Source: Psococerastis gibbosa (Eukaryota; Arthropoda; Insecta; Psocodea; Psocidae). Taken from it: a stretch of 64,000 nt of DNA. The first letter of the stretch is position 1; each line of letters starts with the position of its first letter. The stretch covers positions 5,952,001-6,016,000 of the forward strand of contig OZ020489.1 in assembly GCA_963971405.1 (NCBI GenBank), given 5' to 3'. Shown piece after piece: positions 51,053 through 60,772 of this stretch. Below the pieces are notes generated by a model. It was not told the origin of the DNA. It saw nothing but the letters and a program-made list of their open reading frames with translations, and made no database searches. Position numbers and translations under genes: made by a program.

Positions 51053-54000
51053 ATGCACGAAGACGTAAAAATTGAAAAATTAAATGGTCCAAACTACCTC
51101 ACGTGGAAATTTCAAATAGATGTCATCTTAAAATCGATATATGCGTACGACATTGCAACCGGAACGGAACCTTTACCAAGTATCCTTACCAAGGATAAAA
51201 AAGATGATACATCGTGGATAAAAACTGACATAAAAGCTCAAAGACTAATTGTAACCTCAGTGGATAGCAGCCAAATTGTGCATTTACTAACATGTACAAC
51301 ATCAGCCGAAATGTATAAAGCATTAAATAATCTCTACAATAAGGACACTCATCAACAAAAATGTTCTCTTCTAACGGATTTTTACAACTTTAAATTGGAA
51401 GATGTCAACAAGGGAATTGCTGAAATAAAAATAATTATCCATAGACTAGCTTCATTGGGAGAAAAGTTAACAGACGAGATGGTTGTAACAAAGATTGTAT
51501 CTTCTCTTCCCGAAAAATTCAACGCCTTCAGAAGTGCTTGGGAGTCAGTCACTGCAAAAGATAAGACGCTTGCCAATCTTTTTTCTCGCCTTCAATTAGA
51601 GGACGAACGATGTGGAAACAACTCAGTAGCATTCAAAACACTAGCCCAAGGTAAAAGTACTCTATCTAATTCTAATTTTAAAAATAAAAATGAACTTTTC
51701 TGTACGTATTGCAAATTAAGAAATCATAGGATTGAAAAATGTTTTAAAAAAGCTAGAGATGAAAGAAATACGCTTTATTGCGGAATTTGTAAAAAGAGGA
51801 ATTCGCACCGATCCTCAGAGTGTTTTTTCCGTAACAGAAATAGAGAAAATGGTGACAGCAATAATAATAAAGTTTTTTTGGTATCTAAAAATTCCAATTA
51901 CTTTAATAATAATAAAAGTATTAGCTTAGCTGTCGATAGTGCAGCAAGTAAACATTTAGTTAATAATTTAAATTGTCTTGAGAATAGTAATCCTGCAATA
52001 TCAAAATTCAGTTTAGCAAAAAAGAATGAATCCTTATTTGGAACGGCCATAGGAACATTAAAGAGTGAGAGTGTGACATTAAACAATGTAGTTTACGTAC
52101 CGGAGTTATCTCAAAATCTTCTTTCTGTTAAAAAAATCACCGATAAAGGTGGGTTTGTATTATTTTCAAAAGGAAACGTAGAAATTATTAATTCAAAATT
52201 CGAAACTGTCATGGAAGGTAAAGAAAATAACGGTTTGTTCGTTGTTAATTTAAAATATGGTAAAAACCAAAATTTAAAAAATAGAGAAAATGTTTTTTCT
52301 GTGAATGATTATGACGACATTTATGAATGGCATAGAAAATTAGGTCATATTAGTTTTAAAAATTTGCAAAGACTTGCAACAATGTCAGATGGAATAAAAA
52401 TAACTAAAAATTCTTTAGATATTAAAAATTGTGAAATTTGTATTAAAGCTCGACATGCTCGTGATCCCTTTAGTGGAAATTTAAAGCGTGCTACTCGAAT
52501 GCTCGAAATAATTCATAGTGACGTCGAAGGTCCCTTTGAAATTGAATCTATTGATCAATGCAAATATTATGTATCAATAATTGATGATTTTACGTGTTAT
52601 AGTGAAGTACATCCTATAAAAGCAAAATCAGATGCAGCAAATGTTATAAAAAATTTTATTTTGCGAGCCGAAAATGAAAAAGGTTTAAAAGTATGCAGAT
52701 TTAAATGTGACGGTGGAGGTGAATACCTGCCATTAAAACAATGGTTTTATAATAGAGGAATATTTTTTGATGTAACTGCTAGTTATAGTCCTCAAATGAA
52801 CCCTCGTTCAGAAAGATTAAATCGGACAATTACTGAAAAAATAAGAAGTTTACTCTTTGATAGTAATGTTAATAAAAATTTATGGAGTGAAGCGGCTAAG
52901 ACAAGTTGTTTTTTACTTAATCGCAGTCCAACAGTTAATAGCAAGGCAACGCCTATAGAAAATTGGACTGGAAAAAGACCAGATTTAAAAAATTTAAAAA
53001 TTTTTGGTTCTGAAGCTTATGCTAAAATTCTACCTCGTGTTAAGAAGCTTGATGAAAGATCAAGAAAATTGATATTCGTTGGTTATAATCATAATGGTTA
53101 TCGTTTGTTTGACCCAAACATTAAAAAGATTGTTATTTCTAGGGATGTTATTTTTCCTGAAAACTCACTTAAAATTAAAAATAAGCTAAAACCTGAAGAA
53201 ATGGTAAAACTTGATTTTAATGTTTCAGAATTTTTCAAGGATTCAGAGTCTGAATCAGACAAGCACCAAGTGAGCCCACGTAGAGTCAATGAATCTGTGG
53301 AGGAAATAATCAGTGAAAATGATGCTGACGGTGAGTCTGAATCAGAACCTGAAACTCCAAAGGAATACCCTTATAAATTAAGAAGTAGAATTAATCTACG
53401 GAAACCTGCTACACTTGATGATTGTGAAACTAATTTAACTGATCTATTTGATGATAGCGTATATTTAACGTTTGAAGAAGCCGTAAAAGGCAATGAATGT
53501 AAAGAATGGGTAGATGCTGTAGAGAAGGAGAAAGAATCGTTGATTTCTAATAAAACTTGGATTTATATTCCAAAAGCAGAAGCTGAAAATAATAAGATTT
53601 TGACTTCTCGCTGGATTTTTCGCAAAAAAGATAATAATACTTTTAAAGCCAGACTCGTTGTAAGAGGTTTCGAACAAGAAAATGGCATAGATTTTACCGA
53701 TATATTTAGTCCAGTGGTAGATTCAAATAGTTTACGATTGTTATTTGCTTTAGCAGCAAAGAAAAAAATGCTAATTGCTTCATTTGATATAAAATCTGCA
53801 TTTTTAAATAGCGATCTTAATGAGAAAATTTTTATGCATATTCCGGAAGGATTTAAAAACGCTAAAAACAAAGACAAAGTATGTCTATTAAAAAAGTCAT
53901 TGTACGGACTTAAACAATCTCCAGCATTGTGGAATTCTAAGTTGAATGATTATTTATTATCGATTGGTTTACAGAGATTAAAATCAGATCCTTGTATTTA

Positions 54001-54949
54001 TTGTAATACTGATAAAAGCTTGATAATTTCAATTCATGTTGATGATGGATTAATAATAAGTAAAAATGAATTGATGTTGAATGATTTTGTAAAAAAGCTA
54101 AGCAAACTTTGCGAAGTTACCTATAACAAAGACATAAAGAAATATGTAGGTATTGAAATTTTGAGAATTAAAGCTGGTATAAAAATTAGCCAGAAGAAAT
54201 ATGTTGAAAACATGCTTAAAACTTATAATATGTCGGAAGCAAATTCTGTTAAAACTCCAATATGTAATCAAAAGTCAGATAACAGTAAAAATATATCCTT
54301 TCCATACCGCGAAGCAGTCGGTAGTCTCTTATATTGTTCTACTAAAACACGACCAGATATAACTTTCAGTGTGAATTATGAAAGTCGTTGTATTGAACCT
54401 AAAACTGATAATGTTTCCGATGTAAAAAGAACTTTAAGATATTTAAAAGGTACAAAGAATTTAGGAATAACTTATAATGGTTCAAATTGTAATAAACTAA
54501 TTGCATATTCAGATGCAAGTTACGCAGATGATGAAATATCTCGGAAAAGTACCACAGGTTTCGTGATTTACTATTGTGGCGGACCTGTAGCTTGGTGTTC
54601 AAAGAAACAAAATATTGTAACACTTTCCACTACTGAAGCTGAATATATAGCAGCTGCAGAATGTCTAAAAATGTGTTTGTTTTTGAAATCTTTAATCCAG
54701 GAATTAACTGGTGAAAAATTGGAAATCTTACTATTTGTTGATAATACTAGTACAATTGAAGTAATGAAAACTGGTTGTGGAAAACGAACAAAGCACATAG
54801 ATGTAAGATATAAATTTATTACTGATCTAGTAAAGAACAAGGTAGTAGAAGTAAAACATGTTCCAAGTAGTGAACAAGCAGCAGATATTTTTACAAAAGC
54901 TCTACCTAATTCTTCATTTGAAAAGTTTAGAAAAATGCTTGTTGATTAA
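51053..54949 (+). CDS. Copia-type gag-protease-integrase-RT-RNase H polyprotein
   Basis: The 1298-codon frame starts at the first ATG after the primer site, with a copia-like Gag start (KLNGPNYLTWKFQID near residues 9-23). Two zinc knuckles follow: CX2CX4HX4C from residue 217 and CX2CX5HX4C from residue 243. The protease motif is VDSAAS with D295, where the family usually has Gly after Ser. The pre-integrase HHCC region spans about 427-470 (WHRKLGHI...CEIC). The integrase triad reads D490, D553 and E587, so D-to-E spacing is 33 residues rather than the usual 35. RT carries FDIKSAFL with D912 and HVDDG with D997 and D998. RNase H shows SDAS with D1154, TEAEY near 1195, FVDN with D1230 and KHID with D1250. 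All enzymes lie in one frame, copia order, with no frameshift. The products would form particles, copy the RNA and insert the cDNA. It looks capable of activity, unless the protease and integrase variants weaken it. Confidence 0.97.
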   Translation: MHEDVKIEKLNGPNYLTWKFQIDVILKSIYAYDIATGTEPLPSILTKDKKDDTSWIKTDIKAQRLIVTSVDSSQIVHLLTCTTSAEMYKALNNLYNKDTHQQKCSLLTDFYNFKLEDVNKGIAEIKIIIHRLASLGEKLTDEMVVTKIVSSLPEKFNAFRSAWESVTAKDKTLANLFSRLQLEDERCGNNSVAFKTLAQGKSTLSNSNFKNKNELFCTYCKLRNHRIEKCFKKARDERNTLYCGICKKRNSHRSSECFFRNRNRENGDSNNNKVFLVSKNSNYFNNNKSISLAVDSAASKHLVNNLNCLENSNPAISKFSLAKKNESLFGTAIGTLKSESVTLNNVVYVPELSQNLLSVKKITDKGGFVLFSKGNVEIINSKFETVMEGKENNGLFVVNLKYGKNQNLKNRENVFSVNDYDDIYEWHRKLGHISFKNLQRLATMSDGIKITKNSLDIKNCEICIKARHARDPFSGNLKRATRMLEIIHSDVEGPFEIESIDQCKYYVSIIDDFTCYSEVHPIKAKSDAANVIKNFILRAENEKGLKVCRFKCDGGGEYLPLKQWFYNRGIFFDVTASYSPQMNPRSERLNRTITEKIRSLLFDSNVNKNLWSEAAKTSCFLLNRSPTVNSKATPIENWTGKRPDLKNLKIFGSEAYAKILPRVKKLDERSRKLIFVGYNHNGYRLFDPNIKKIVISRDVIFPENSLKIKNKLKPEEMVKLDFNVSEFFKDSESESDKHQVSPRRVNESVEEIISENDADGESESEPETPKEYPYKLRSRINLRKPATLDDCETNLTDLFDDSVYLTFEEAVKGNECKEWVDAVEKEKESLISNKTWIYIPKAEAENNKILTSRWIFRKKDNNTFKARLVVRGFEQENGIDFTDIFSPVVDSNSLRLLFALAAKKKMLIASFDIKSAFLNSDLNEKIFMHIPEGFKNAKNKDKVCLLKKSLYGLKQSPALWNSKLNDYLLSIGLQRLKSDPCIYCNTDKSLIISIHVDDGLIISKNELMLNDFVKKLSKLCEVTYNKDIKKYVGIEILRIKAGIKISQKKYVENMLKTYNMSEANSVKTPICNQKSDNSKNISFPYREAVGSLLYCSTKTRPDITFSVNYESRCIEPKTDNVSDVKRTLRYLKGTKNLGITYNGSNCNKLIAYSDASYADDEISRKSTTGFVIYYCGGPVAWCSKKQNIVTLSTTEAEYIAAAECLKMCLFLKSLIQELTGEKLEILLFVDNTSTIEVMKTGCGKRTKHIDVRYKFITDLVKNKVVEVKHVPSSEQAADIFTKALPNSSFEKFRKMLVD

Positions 54950-55032
54950 ACTTTTTATTGTATTTCTATATAATGAAGGAATTTTATTTTATTTTACTAA
55001 AAGTTTGGAATTTAATTATTCATGCAAAAATT

Positions 55033-55042
55033 AAGGGGAGGA
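55033..55042 (+). promoter_or_regulatory. Polypurine tract of the copia element
   Basis: AAGGGGAGGA directly precedes the 3' LTR and would prime plus-strand DNA synthesis. Confidence 0.9.
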
Positions 55043-55297
55043 TGTTGAAATAATTTTTTAAATTATAATTTTTGCTATTTCATAATAAAATAATAATAAA
55101 ATTAAAAATAATAATAATGAAAATAAATATTAATTTAATAATATTTTTGTTTGTCTATGACATTGTCTGTGACACTGTTTAGAGTTTACAATGTTTTTTA
55201 CTTCCTTGCTACAAAGATGGCGAATACACAATATTAATTCAAAGTGTGATATTTTTTTATCTATAAATTTAAAACCGATCCAAGGCATAACCCAACA
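55043..55297 (+). repeat. 3' LTR of the copia element
   Basis: 255 bp, read as identical to the 5' LTR; followed by the target duplication CCGTT at 55298-55302. Confidence 0.97.
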
Positions 55298-55919
55298 CCG
55301 TTAACCATAAGCCAATTATCAGAGATAAGTACCAACGCAAAAAATATCTGAGTCTTACACATTGCAGTATCGCAAAGCGGATACCTGGACCCGGTCAAAA
55401 ACTCTGTAGTTTAGTAGTTAGCTTGTGCAGGCTATTTCCCCGCCGAATTGCGTACTTATCTTGTGCAGGCTACACTAGCAGCCATATTGATAACGGTCTC
55501 CAGCCACGGGATCGTTGAATATCAATTTTATAAACAAAGCCCCGCGTCTCGTACCTGTTCCGTATTTGACTTGTATTATTTCAAATAATTGCAGTTTTAC
55601 CTATTTCTGGCGCTTTACTGTCAAATTAAGTGTTGAGCTTCTGACTAAAATGCATTTCATTACAAACGTTGGAGGTTTTTCTTCCCTGTGGGACACGTAA
55701 AAATGTTCTAAAAGGTATGTTTTTCATTGCTTCATGCACAAATTTTAGACCTAATGTAATTGTAATTTTTGGTTTAGTCAATAGTGTAAGCATGTCTACG
55801 CGTATACTATACCCTTCCATCAATTTTTACTATACCACGGCGGTTTAAAACATATATTACGAACCCTCTGCAAAGACATTTCCAGGCCAGTCACGTGACC
55901 CCCTCCGGTTTGGCCTTAA

Positions 55920-56285
55920 ATTTTGACACGTGAAAGGCCTAGATTTATCTGTCCACGACTGCCTGTTTTCCAACTGAAATATTATGAAAACAAGCGAGAC
56001 GTCGAGACCGGAAAGATAGAAATTTCGTCAAACGGAATGGGAAATAAGGTTGACACTCGTGTAAATGCATTTACGGCACTCCAGTCAATTACCCAAAACG
56101 AACTGCTTCTCTCCCCCCAACCCCCTCTATATATATTTTACAACAGCCCAATCTAATATAACGTACAGTATATATACTCTAATGCCAAAGGAGAGAATTC
56201 ACGCACTTCTCCAAATATATGCGGTATAGTTACGTGATTCAATGATTTAAATCAAAGAAACAAACAGGCGTTACGAAGAGGGTAT
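55920..56285. other. Intergenic DNA, no recognised feature
   Basis: No gene recognised. Confidence 0.35.
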
Positions 56286-56289
56286 ATCT

Positions 56290-56662
56290 GTCCATGTCCA
56301 TATGGATCCAAAGGCAGAATACTGAAGCCAGTGCAAAAAAGACCTGGGCGAAGCTAATAATAAAGCCAATTCCACGCAGCCTATACCCAGGTCCATCAGT
56401 GTTGCAGCGTTCAGGACCACGAAGGGCCATGACTACCTCGCTGCACACCTCAACCGCATTGGAGTCCGCGATTCCTGCGTTTGCGACCTATATGTGGACA
56501 CCCCCGGATGGACGCAGAACACCTCGCGTCGTGCCCAGCGATCGACCACACACCAACAAATGAAGACGAGTTTCAAAAAATCGCACGTCGCTACTGGTCA
56601 GCGCGTCACCAAATGACCGACATGCCAAGGGTGGGCGTTGACTACTAAGTAAGTAAGGTTAT
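56290..56662 (+). pseudogene. LINE ORF2 C-terminal fragment with (TAAG)n tail, plus strand
   Basis: The plus strand reads RTTKGHDYLAAHLNRIGVRD then SCVCDL. G-H-D-Y-L-x-x-H-L-x-R-I-G is the conserved motif near the end of R1/RTE-type ORF2 proteins, usually followed by a Cys-rich segment, here C-x-C. The frame then shifts and decays. The element ends CTACTAAGTAAGTAAG, a short tandem tail. Confidence 0.7.
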
Positions 56663-56772
56663 ATGTGTCCAAAGCTTAACTTTCGCCTCATTCTACTAGT
56701 AATACTTGGGTGTACGAAGTTCGCATGCTAAACTGTATGGTATGCTAACTGTCGATTACCCTAAATTGACCT

Positions 56773-56935
56773 AACCGAAATTAGAGGATTTAGAAAATCA
56801 GGACTTTCGAACCCACAATTTACTCCTAACCGGGGCGTCGTCAGTAGTACCATCTAATTTCGGTTATAACGAGGAGGTTGCCTCTTCAACCAAAGTTAAT
56901 TTATTGTCAGTGTTACATTGTATTATATACCATTT
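56773..56935. mobile_element. Foldback repeat with AACCGAAATTAGAGG ends, copy 3
   Basis: AACCGAAATTAGAGGATTTA pairs with CTAATTTCGGTT at the right edge (56865). The family flank GAGGAGGTTGCCTCTTCAAC...TTGTCAGTGTTACAT follows. This copy preserves the sequence that the hAT element interrupted at 6340. Confidence 0.65.
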
Positions 56936-57365
56936 TTTTCTAAGCTTCGTGTGACTGCGAGGAAAAGCTTACGCCTTGTATGTATTAGGCTATATAATTC
57001 ATTATCCATGAAATCAGCATTAAAATTTTTAGTGGCTCTTACATACATGGACAGGATTACCTGCCCTGCCACACAGCTGATACGACCATGACAGAGATTA
57101 TTACTTGATGGCAGCTCAGGGGGGCTTTTAACCCCCCCCCCCCCCCTCCCAAGCCCTTTTGGATACGGGCAATGCACTAGAGAGTGACTCTCCTGAATAA
57201 GGTACGAAGGAAGCTCGGTATACTTAGAACCCCATTCATATCCCATGACAGGATTATAGGGGGCCGCAAGCAAAATTGATCCCCCTGTCCACATGTCCGA
57301 CATGACAAAAATCATCATTTAACGCTGTCAACGTCATGATATCATCTCCTATGACCTTACTGAGA
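56936..57365. other. Intergenic DNA, no recognised gene
   Basis: The minus-strand 131-codon frame at 56923-57318 includes a G-rich homopolymer segment and has no recognisable domain. Confidence 0.35.
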
Positions 57366-57371
57366 TCAAGA

Positions 57372-57445
57372 TTATCCGGATTGTAGTGTAGTGGTAAGGA
57401 TGTTGGCTTTCGCCTGAAAGGCTCGAAGTTCGAGCCCTAAACTGA
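57372..57445 (+). mobile_element. tRNA-like SINE head, second type
   Basis: TAGTGTAGTGGTAAGGATG (A box), GGCTTTCGCC (loop region) and AGTTCGAGCCC (B box) are spaced as in a tRNA. The acceptor ends do not pair, so it is a SINE head or a decayed tRNA. The following sequence differs from the main SINE family of the window. Confidence 0.5.
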
Positions 57446-57705
57446 ATTATTATAATAAAAAAAACGCCGTGGCACGACAACCCATTGAGGGTTTAGGCCC
57501 GACAACTGGTAGAGGGTCCTCTCCCTTCACCACTGCACTATTTAAAAATGAAAATGTTTTGCAACTAATTTTTAGAAACATATCCTTATCTTTTTTATGT
57601 GGAGTCTCGAACATCAACCTTCCGTTTCATAGTCTAATTCTCTACCAAATGGGCTATTCCTGATATTTTCATTATACAAACAAGAAATAATAGTTCCACT
57701 ATTAT

Positions 57706-58470
57706 ACAGTATGGAGGGATGGACGCTGACGCAAGCTCTGGAGAACAGAATCAGTACATTTGTAACGTGTTGTTTTCAACGCCTGCTTTCAGCATTTCTG
57801 CTTTAAGCAACCCTGTCAGCCTGGCGGGGGGAGTGAGTCTGTTTGGTCACTTGAGGCACCCTACGGCCAGACTCTTTCACCTCGGGGGAAAGGGGAGTTG
57901 ACAGACAGGGTGAACCTCCTGATTATAGTGGATTCCGAACCACTTGGGCAACATAGTAAAGCCACACGATTAAATCGGAGGTGACCAGGACTCGACACGC
58001 ACGTAGACTCTCTTGTTTAACCTCAACGCGATATCATGTCCCACCATGTTCCCCTGCCAACGCTGTGCACGCTACCAAGTTTGCCGCAGTTTGAAACATG
58101 CTCTGCTCACATGGAATCAACATGGTAAGGCCGTTGGCCGCTGACATTTGTAACGTGGATATACAGAAGAATCTTGGAGAGAAAGTGTCCCCAATACCCA
58201 GGCGCATGGATACAGAAACCTAGTTGCTGCTGACGGCAGACTTACATACTTCGGCCATGTGATGACGAACGAAAAATAACATCTTCTGCATGTTATAATC
58301 CAAGGGAAGATAGAGACTGTGGGCCCCCGACAGAAGAACACCCTGATCGAAAAACCTGCGGCAGTGGTATGGCAAGAGCATGAGTTCCCTCTTCAGAGCA
58401 CTAGTCTCTAAGGCTCAAATTGCCATGATGATCGCCAATCTTCAATAGAGGAGGCATTTAAGAATGTTGA
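57706..58470 (+). pseudogene. LINE ORF2 C-terminal fragment (EGWT family), interrupted by a SINE, plus strand
   Basis: EGWTLTQALENRISTFVT (57713-57769) continues after the SINE (57770-58143) with TWIYRRILERKCP and further decayed blocks. These include GGCCATGTGATGACGAACGA and GTTATAATCCAAGGGAAGAT. The 3' end reads CAAATTGCCATGATGATCGC then CAATCTTCAATAGAGGAGGC. That last block recurs at 58657-58703, which suggests a second LINE end. Frames are broken throughout. Confidence 0.7.
57770..58143 (-). mobile_element. 5S-rRNA-like SINE with perfect 14-bp target duplication, minus strand
   Basis: ACATTTGTAACGTG flanks it exactly (57756-57769 and 58144-58157). On the minus strand it starts CAGCGGCCAACGGCCTTACC, then ATGTTGATTCC, and ends GAAAGCAGGCGTTGAAAACAA. 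It lies inside a LINE fragment, so both ends are unambiguous: 374 bp is the full length of this family. Confidence 0.88.
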
Positions 58471-59080
58471 GTTTACATAGCGCCAATCCCTCGTCTCTGA
58501 ATATTTGCTATGATATGAATGAGAGTTACTCCTGATTACAGTGGATTCCGAGCCAATTGGCTTCAGCCTCTCACATGAAATTCTAATTAGACAGAGGTGA
58601 ATAGGTGGCAGAATGGGACTTTCTTTGCAAAAGTCCAGATCGTCATCCACTGTCACTCAAATTGCCATGATAATCGCCAATTTTCGCTTAGAGGCATATA
58701 AGGAAGAGACGAAGAAATAATATTAACTCCAACGAACGGGAAGGAATAAAGTTGACTGTTTAAATTTTCCGGGGTAAAATAAATGCCCGGACATACTGTA
58801 TACATATGAGGTGGGACAGAAGATATTAAGCTATGTGGCCAAAGCGTTTTCCGATGCTATTTCACAACACATTACTCCATTTGATTTAATGTAGAGAGGG
58901 CCCGCCGCATTATAGCATGTCTTTGCCCATTCCCATAGGACCCCCGCTGTTTCCATGTTCAATTAGTTCTGCGTTCCAATAACAGACACATACACAAACG
59001 TAGAGAGAGTAAAACCGCCGCATCGAAATTCAAAACTGAGACTACTGAGAGCCAACGATTTGACAGTCCAGCTTTACTGT
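58471..59080. other. Intergenic DNA with a second LINE 3' end
   Basis: CAAATTGCCATGATAATCGC...AGAGGCATATAAGGAAGA (58657-58703) repeats the LINE 3' end of 58416-58463. A piece resembling the 5S-like SINE (ACTCCTGATTACAGTGGATT) lies at 58527-58551. No gene recognised. Confidence 0.4.
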
Positions 59081-59084
59081 GTAT

Positions 59085-59309
59085 TAAATAAAAAATAAAA
59101 TAAATAAGGACTTTTTATTGTTTTTATTACTAAGCCAATCTAGCGGAGTTAGGGCCATAAAGCCCTCTCTCACACTCAACTAGGAAGGCCCGGGACCGCC
59201 TGCTTTACATGCTCTCCGAAGCATGGGCAGAAAATTTAGCCAGTGTGGGACTCGAACCAACAGCCTTTCGGGTGAAAGTCAGAGTCTGTACCATTACACT
59301 ACATGTCGT
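59085..59309 (-). mobile_element. tRNA-Glu-derived SINE, minus strand
   Basis: Full copy, reversed, with the hairpin AGGGCTTTATGGCCCT on the minus strand and the B box GGTTCGAGTCC. Confidence 0.82.
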
Positions 59310-59451
59310 GACTAAAGGAAAAGTTCTAACCAGAATAGGCGAAAGCAAAACTTGTCATGTATCTCATATGTAGCTGAACCTGTATTGATGTGAATTTTGG
59401 TACAACCCACAAATAATGTTACCACGCAATAAAATGAAGAAAGAAAGAAAA

Positions 59452-59512
59452 TTGTCTTTATTTTCCTTGTGGTTGAATTTTGGGCCTTCCGGCCCACTCT
59501 TACAACTAACCA
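59452..59512 (-). repeat. LINE-tail-like repeat family F with hairpin, copy 2
   Basis: On the minus strand TTGGTTAGTTGTAAGAG precedes TGGGCCGGAAGGCCCA, then AAATTCAACCACAAGGAAAA and TAAAGAC with a purine-rich tail. Confidence 0.6.
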
Positions 59513-59523
59513 ATTAACATTAA

Positions 59524-59852
59524 GAGGATATGCTACGTAGAAAATTGGCACCCCAGTATTAAGCATTTTCATTTTTATTTAATTAACTCGGCAAGTTATT
59601 AAAAATTTGGCTCATCTAAACTGTAGAAGCATTCGTGCATAATATAATTGTGTATTTTTACTTTTCGGTTTTGTAGTTCTTCCAAAAATCCCTGTTTACC
59701 CGAAATTTTAGTCCTGTCTGGTATTTATGAAAGAACTAAGGTACCAATTTAATATTTCCTATTATATGATGCATGAAGTAGTCTGCTACAACTTACATGA
59801 GCAAAAAATATTTAATGACTTGCTTTGTTAATTAAATAAAAAAATAAAAAGT

Positions 59853-59905
<53 letters not shown>

Positions 59906-60163
59906 GCTTAAGGGTATACAGCCAAATCCAACCTGGCAAAAGACTGCTATCGGGAGCTCACTGGACAACGAGGTTGCCCAGGGACCGTCTAAAACATCTT
60001 GCCCAACGTCCTACCACTTTTGTCCGATACTCTCCAGGAAGCGGACCACCTCCGTCAGCACCTCTTTGTCCAAGTAATAAAAATAAAAATAAAGCCAATA
60101 AAAAAAAATGTCAACAAAAACAACAAATTTTGGGGTGCTCATTTTCTACGTAGTCATGTCCTC
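59524..60163. mobile_element. TTAA-flanked MITE, copy with internal insertion (640 bp)
   Basis: GAGGATATGCTACGTAGAAA on the left and TTTCTACGTAGTCATGTCCTC on the right lie between TTAA at 59520-59523 and 60164-60167. Compared with 2961-3344 it holds about 230 extra bases from 59853 on: an (AT)n run, then unrelated GC-richer DNA (59900-60080) ending in an (ATAAAA)n tail. Confidence 0.75.
59853..59900. repeat. (AT)n microsatellite
   Basis: About 23 AT units. Confidence 0.95.
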
Positions 60164-60169
60164 TTAATA

Positions 60170-60770
60170 ATTTTAAAAAAACACAATTAATTAAAACGGC
60201 ATTAGTTTCCAATTTCAGCCCCCCTTCGCGCCAAAATTCACTCTCCTATAAACACACACACACACACTCTAATTAAGAGAAGTTAAACATAAACAACAGA
60301 GGCGCTGCTGGTCATTCATTGATTGGCTGTCTAAAAACGAAAATGCACAGCAAACACTTGGGCTCCAATTTCATTATTACGCCCCCCCCCCCCCCGTCTC
60401 TACCCTATACTCCCCCGACCACATACCTGTAACCGCACTCTCCAACTACCTACAGCTTATGTACAATGAACGGCAGTATACACAGTGTATAGCTTACGCA
60501 TACATTGTTTTATGTACTTCATCTAGCCACTAGTGTTTTAGTTTACACATGACGACAGCCACTTGAATGATATATTGGCTTGTACAAACCCAATATAAAG
60601 GGCACAGGTCAAGTATACACAACGGTATAGCCCGCAAAAGCTATTTTGCGCGGAGATTTTGGCAAGTCATTAACTTATTGCACGGAGGGATCGGGATCTT
60701 TACGGTACATACATGTGTGAGCCGAGTATATAGATTAAATATCTAATAAGTAACTTGCGTAGCAAATAGA
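60170..60770. other. Intergenic DNA, no recognised feature
   Basis: A short (AC)n run near 60253-60266 and a C run at 60383-60395; no gene recognised. Confidence 0.35.
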
Positions 60771-60772
60771 AT

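Larger units (their letters stand above)
50669..55297 (+). mobile_element. Complete Ty1/copia LTR retrotransposon (4629 bp)
   Basis: Two 255-bp LTRs (50669-50923 and 55043-55297) read as identical base by base, begin TGTTGA and end CCCAACA. A 5-bp duplication CCGTT flanks the element (50664-50668 and 55298-55302). A primer-binding site follows the 5' LTR, a polypurine tract precedes the 3' LTR, and a single 1298-codon polyprotein fills the interior. Identical LTRs and an intact frame imply a recent insertion. The element is more AT-rich than typical host exons would be and has A/T-ending codons throughout. Confidence 0.97.
50561..55918. mobile_element. TTAA-flanked foldback element, split by the copia insertion
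   Basis: TAAGGCCAAACCGGAGGG (50561-50578) is exactly inverted as CCCTCCGGTTTGGCCTTA (55901-55918). TTAA lies at both outer edges (50560-50563 and 55916-55919). Removing the copia element (50669-55297) and one CCGTT copy leaves about 724 bp without coding capacity. A piggyBac-like origin is possible from the TTAA target, but the ends do not allow a firm family. Confidence 0.65.

Noticed and set aside
56923..57318. A 131-codon minus-strand protein
   Set aside because: It contains a G-rich homopolymer stretch (GRGGGG) and no domain; composition is that of intergenic DNA.
57372..57445. A functional tRNA gene
   Set aside because: The boxes are good, but the acceptor stem and T stem do not form; kept as a SINE head.
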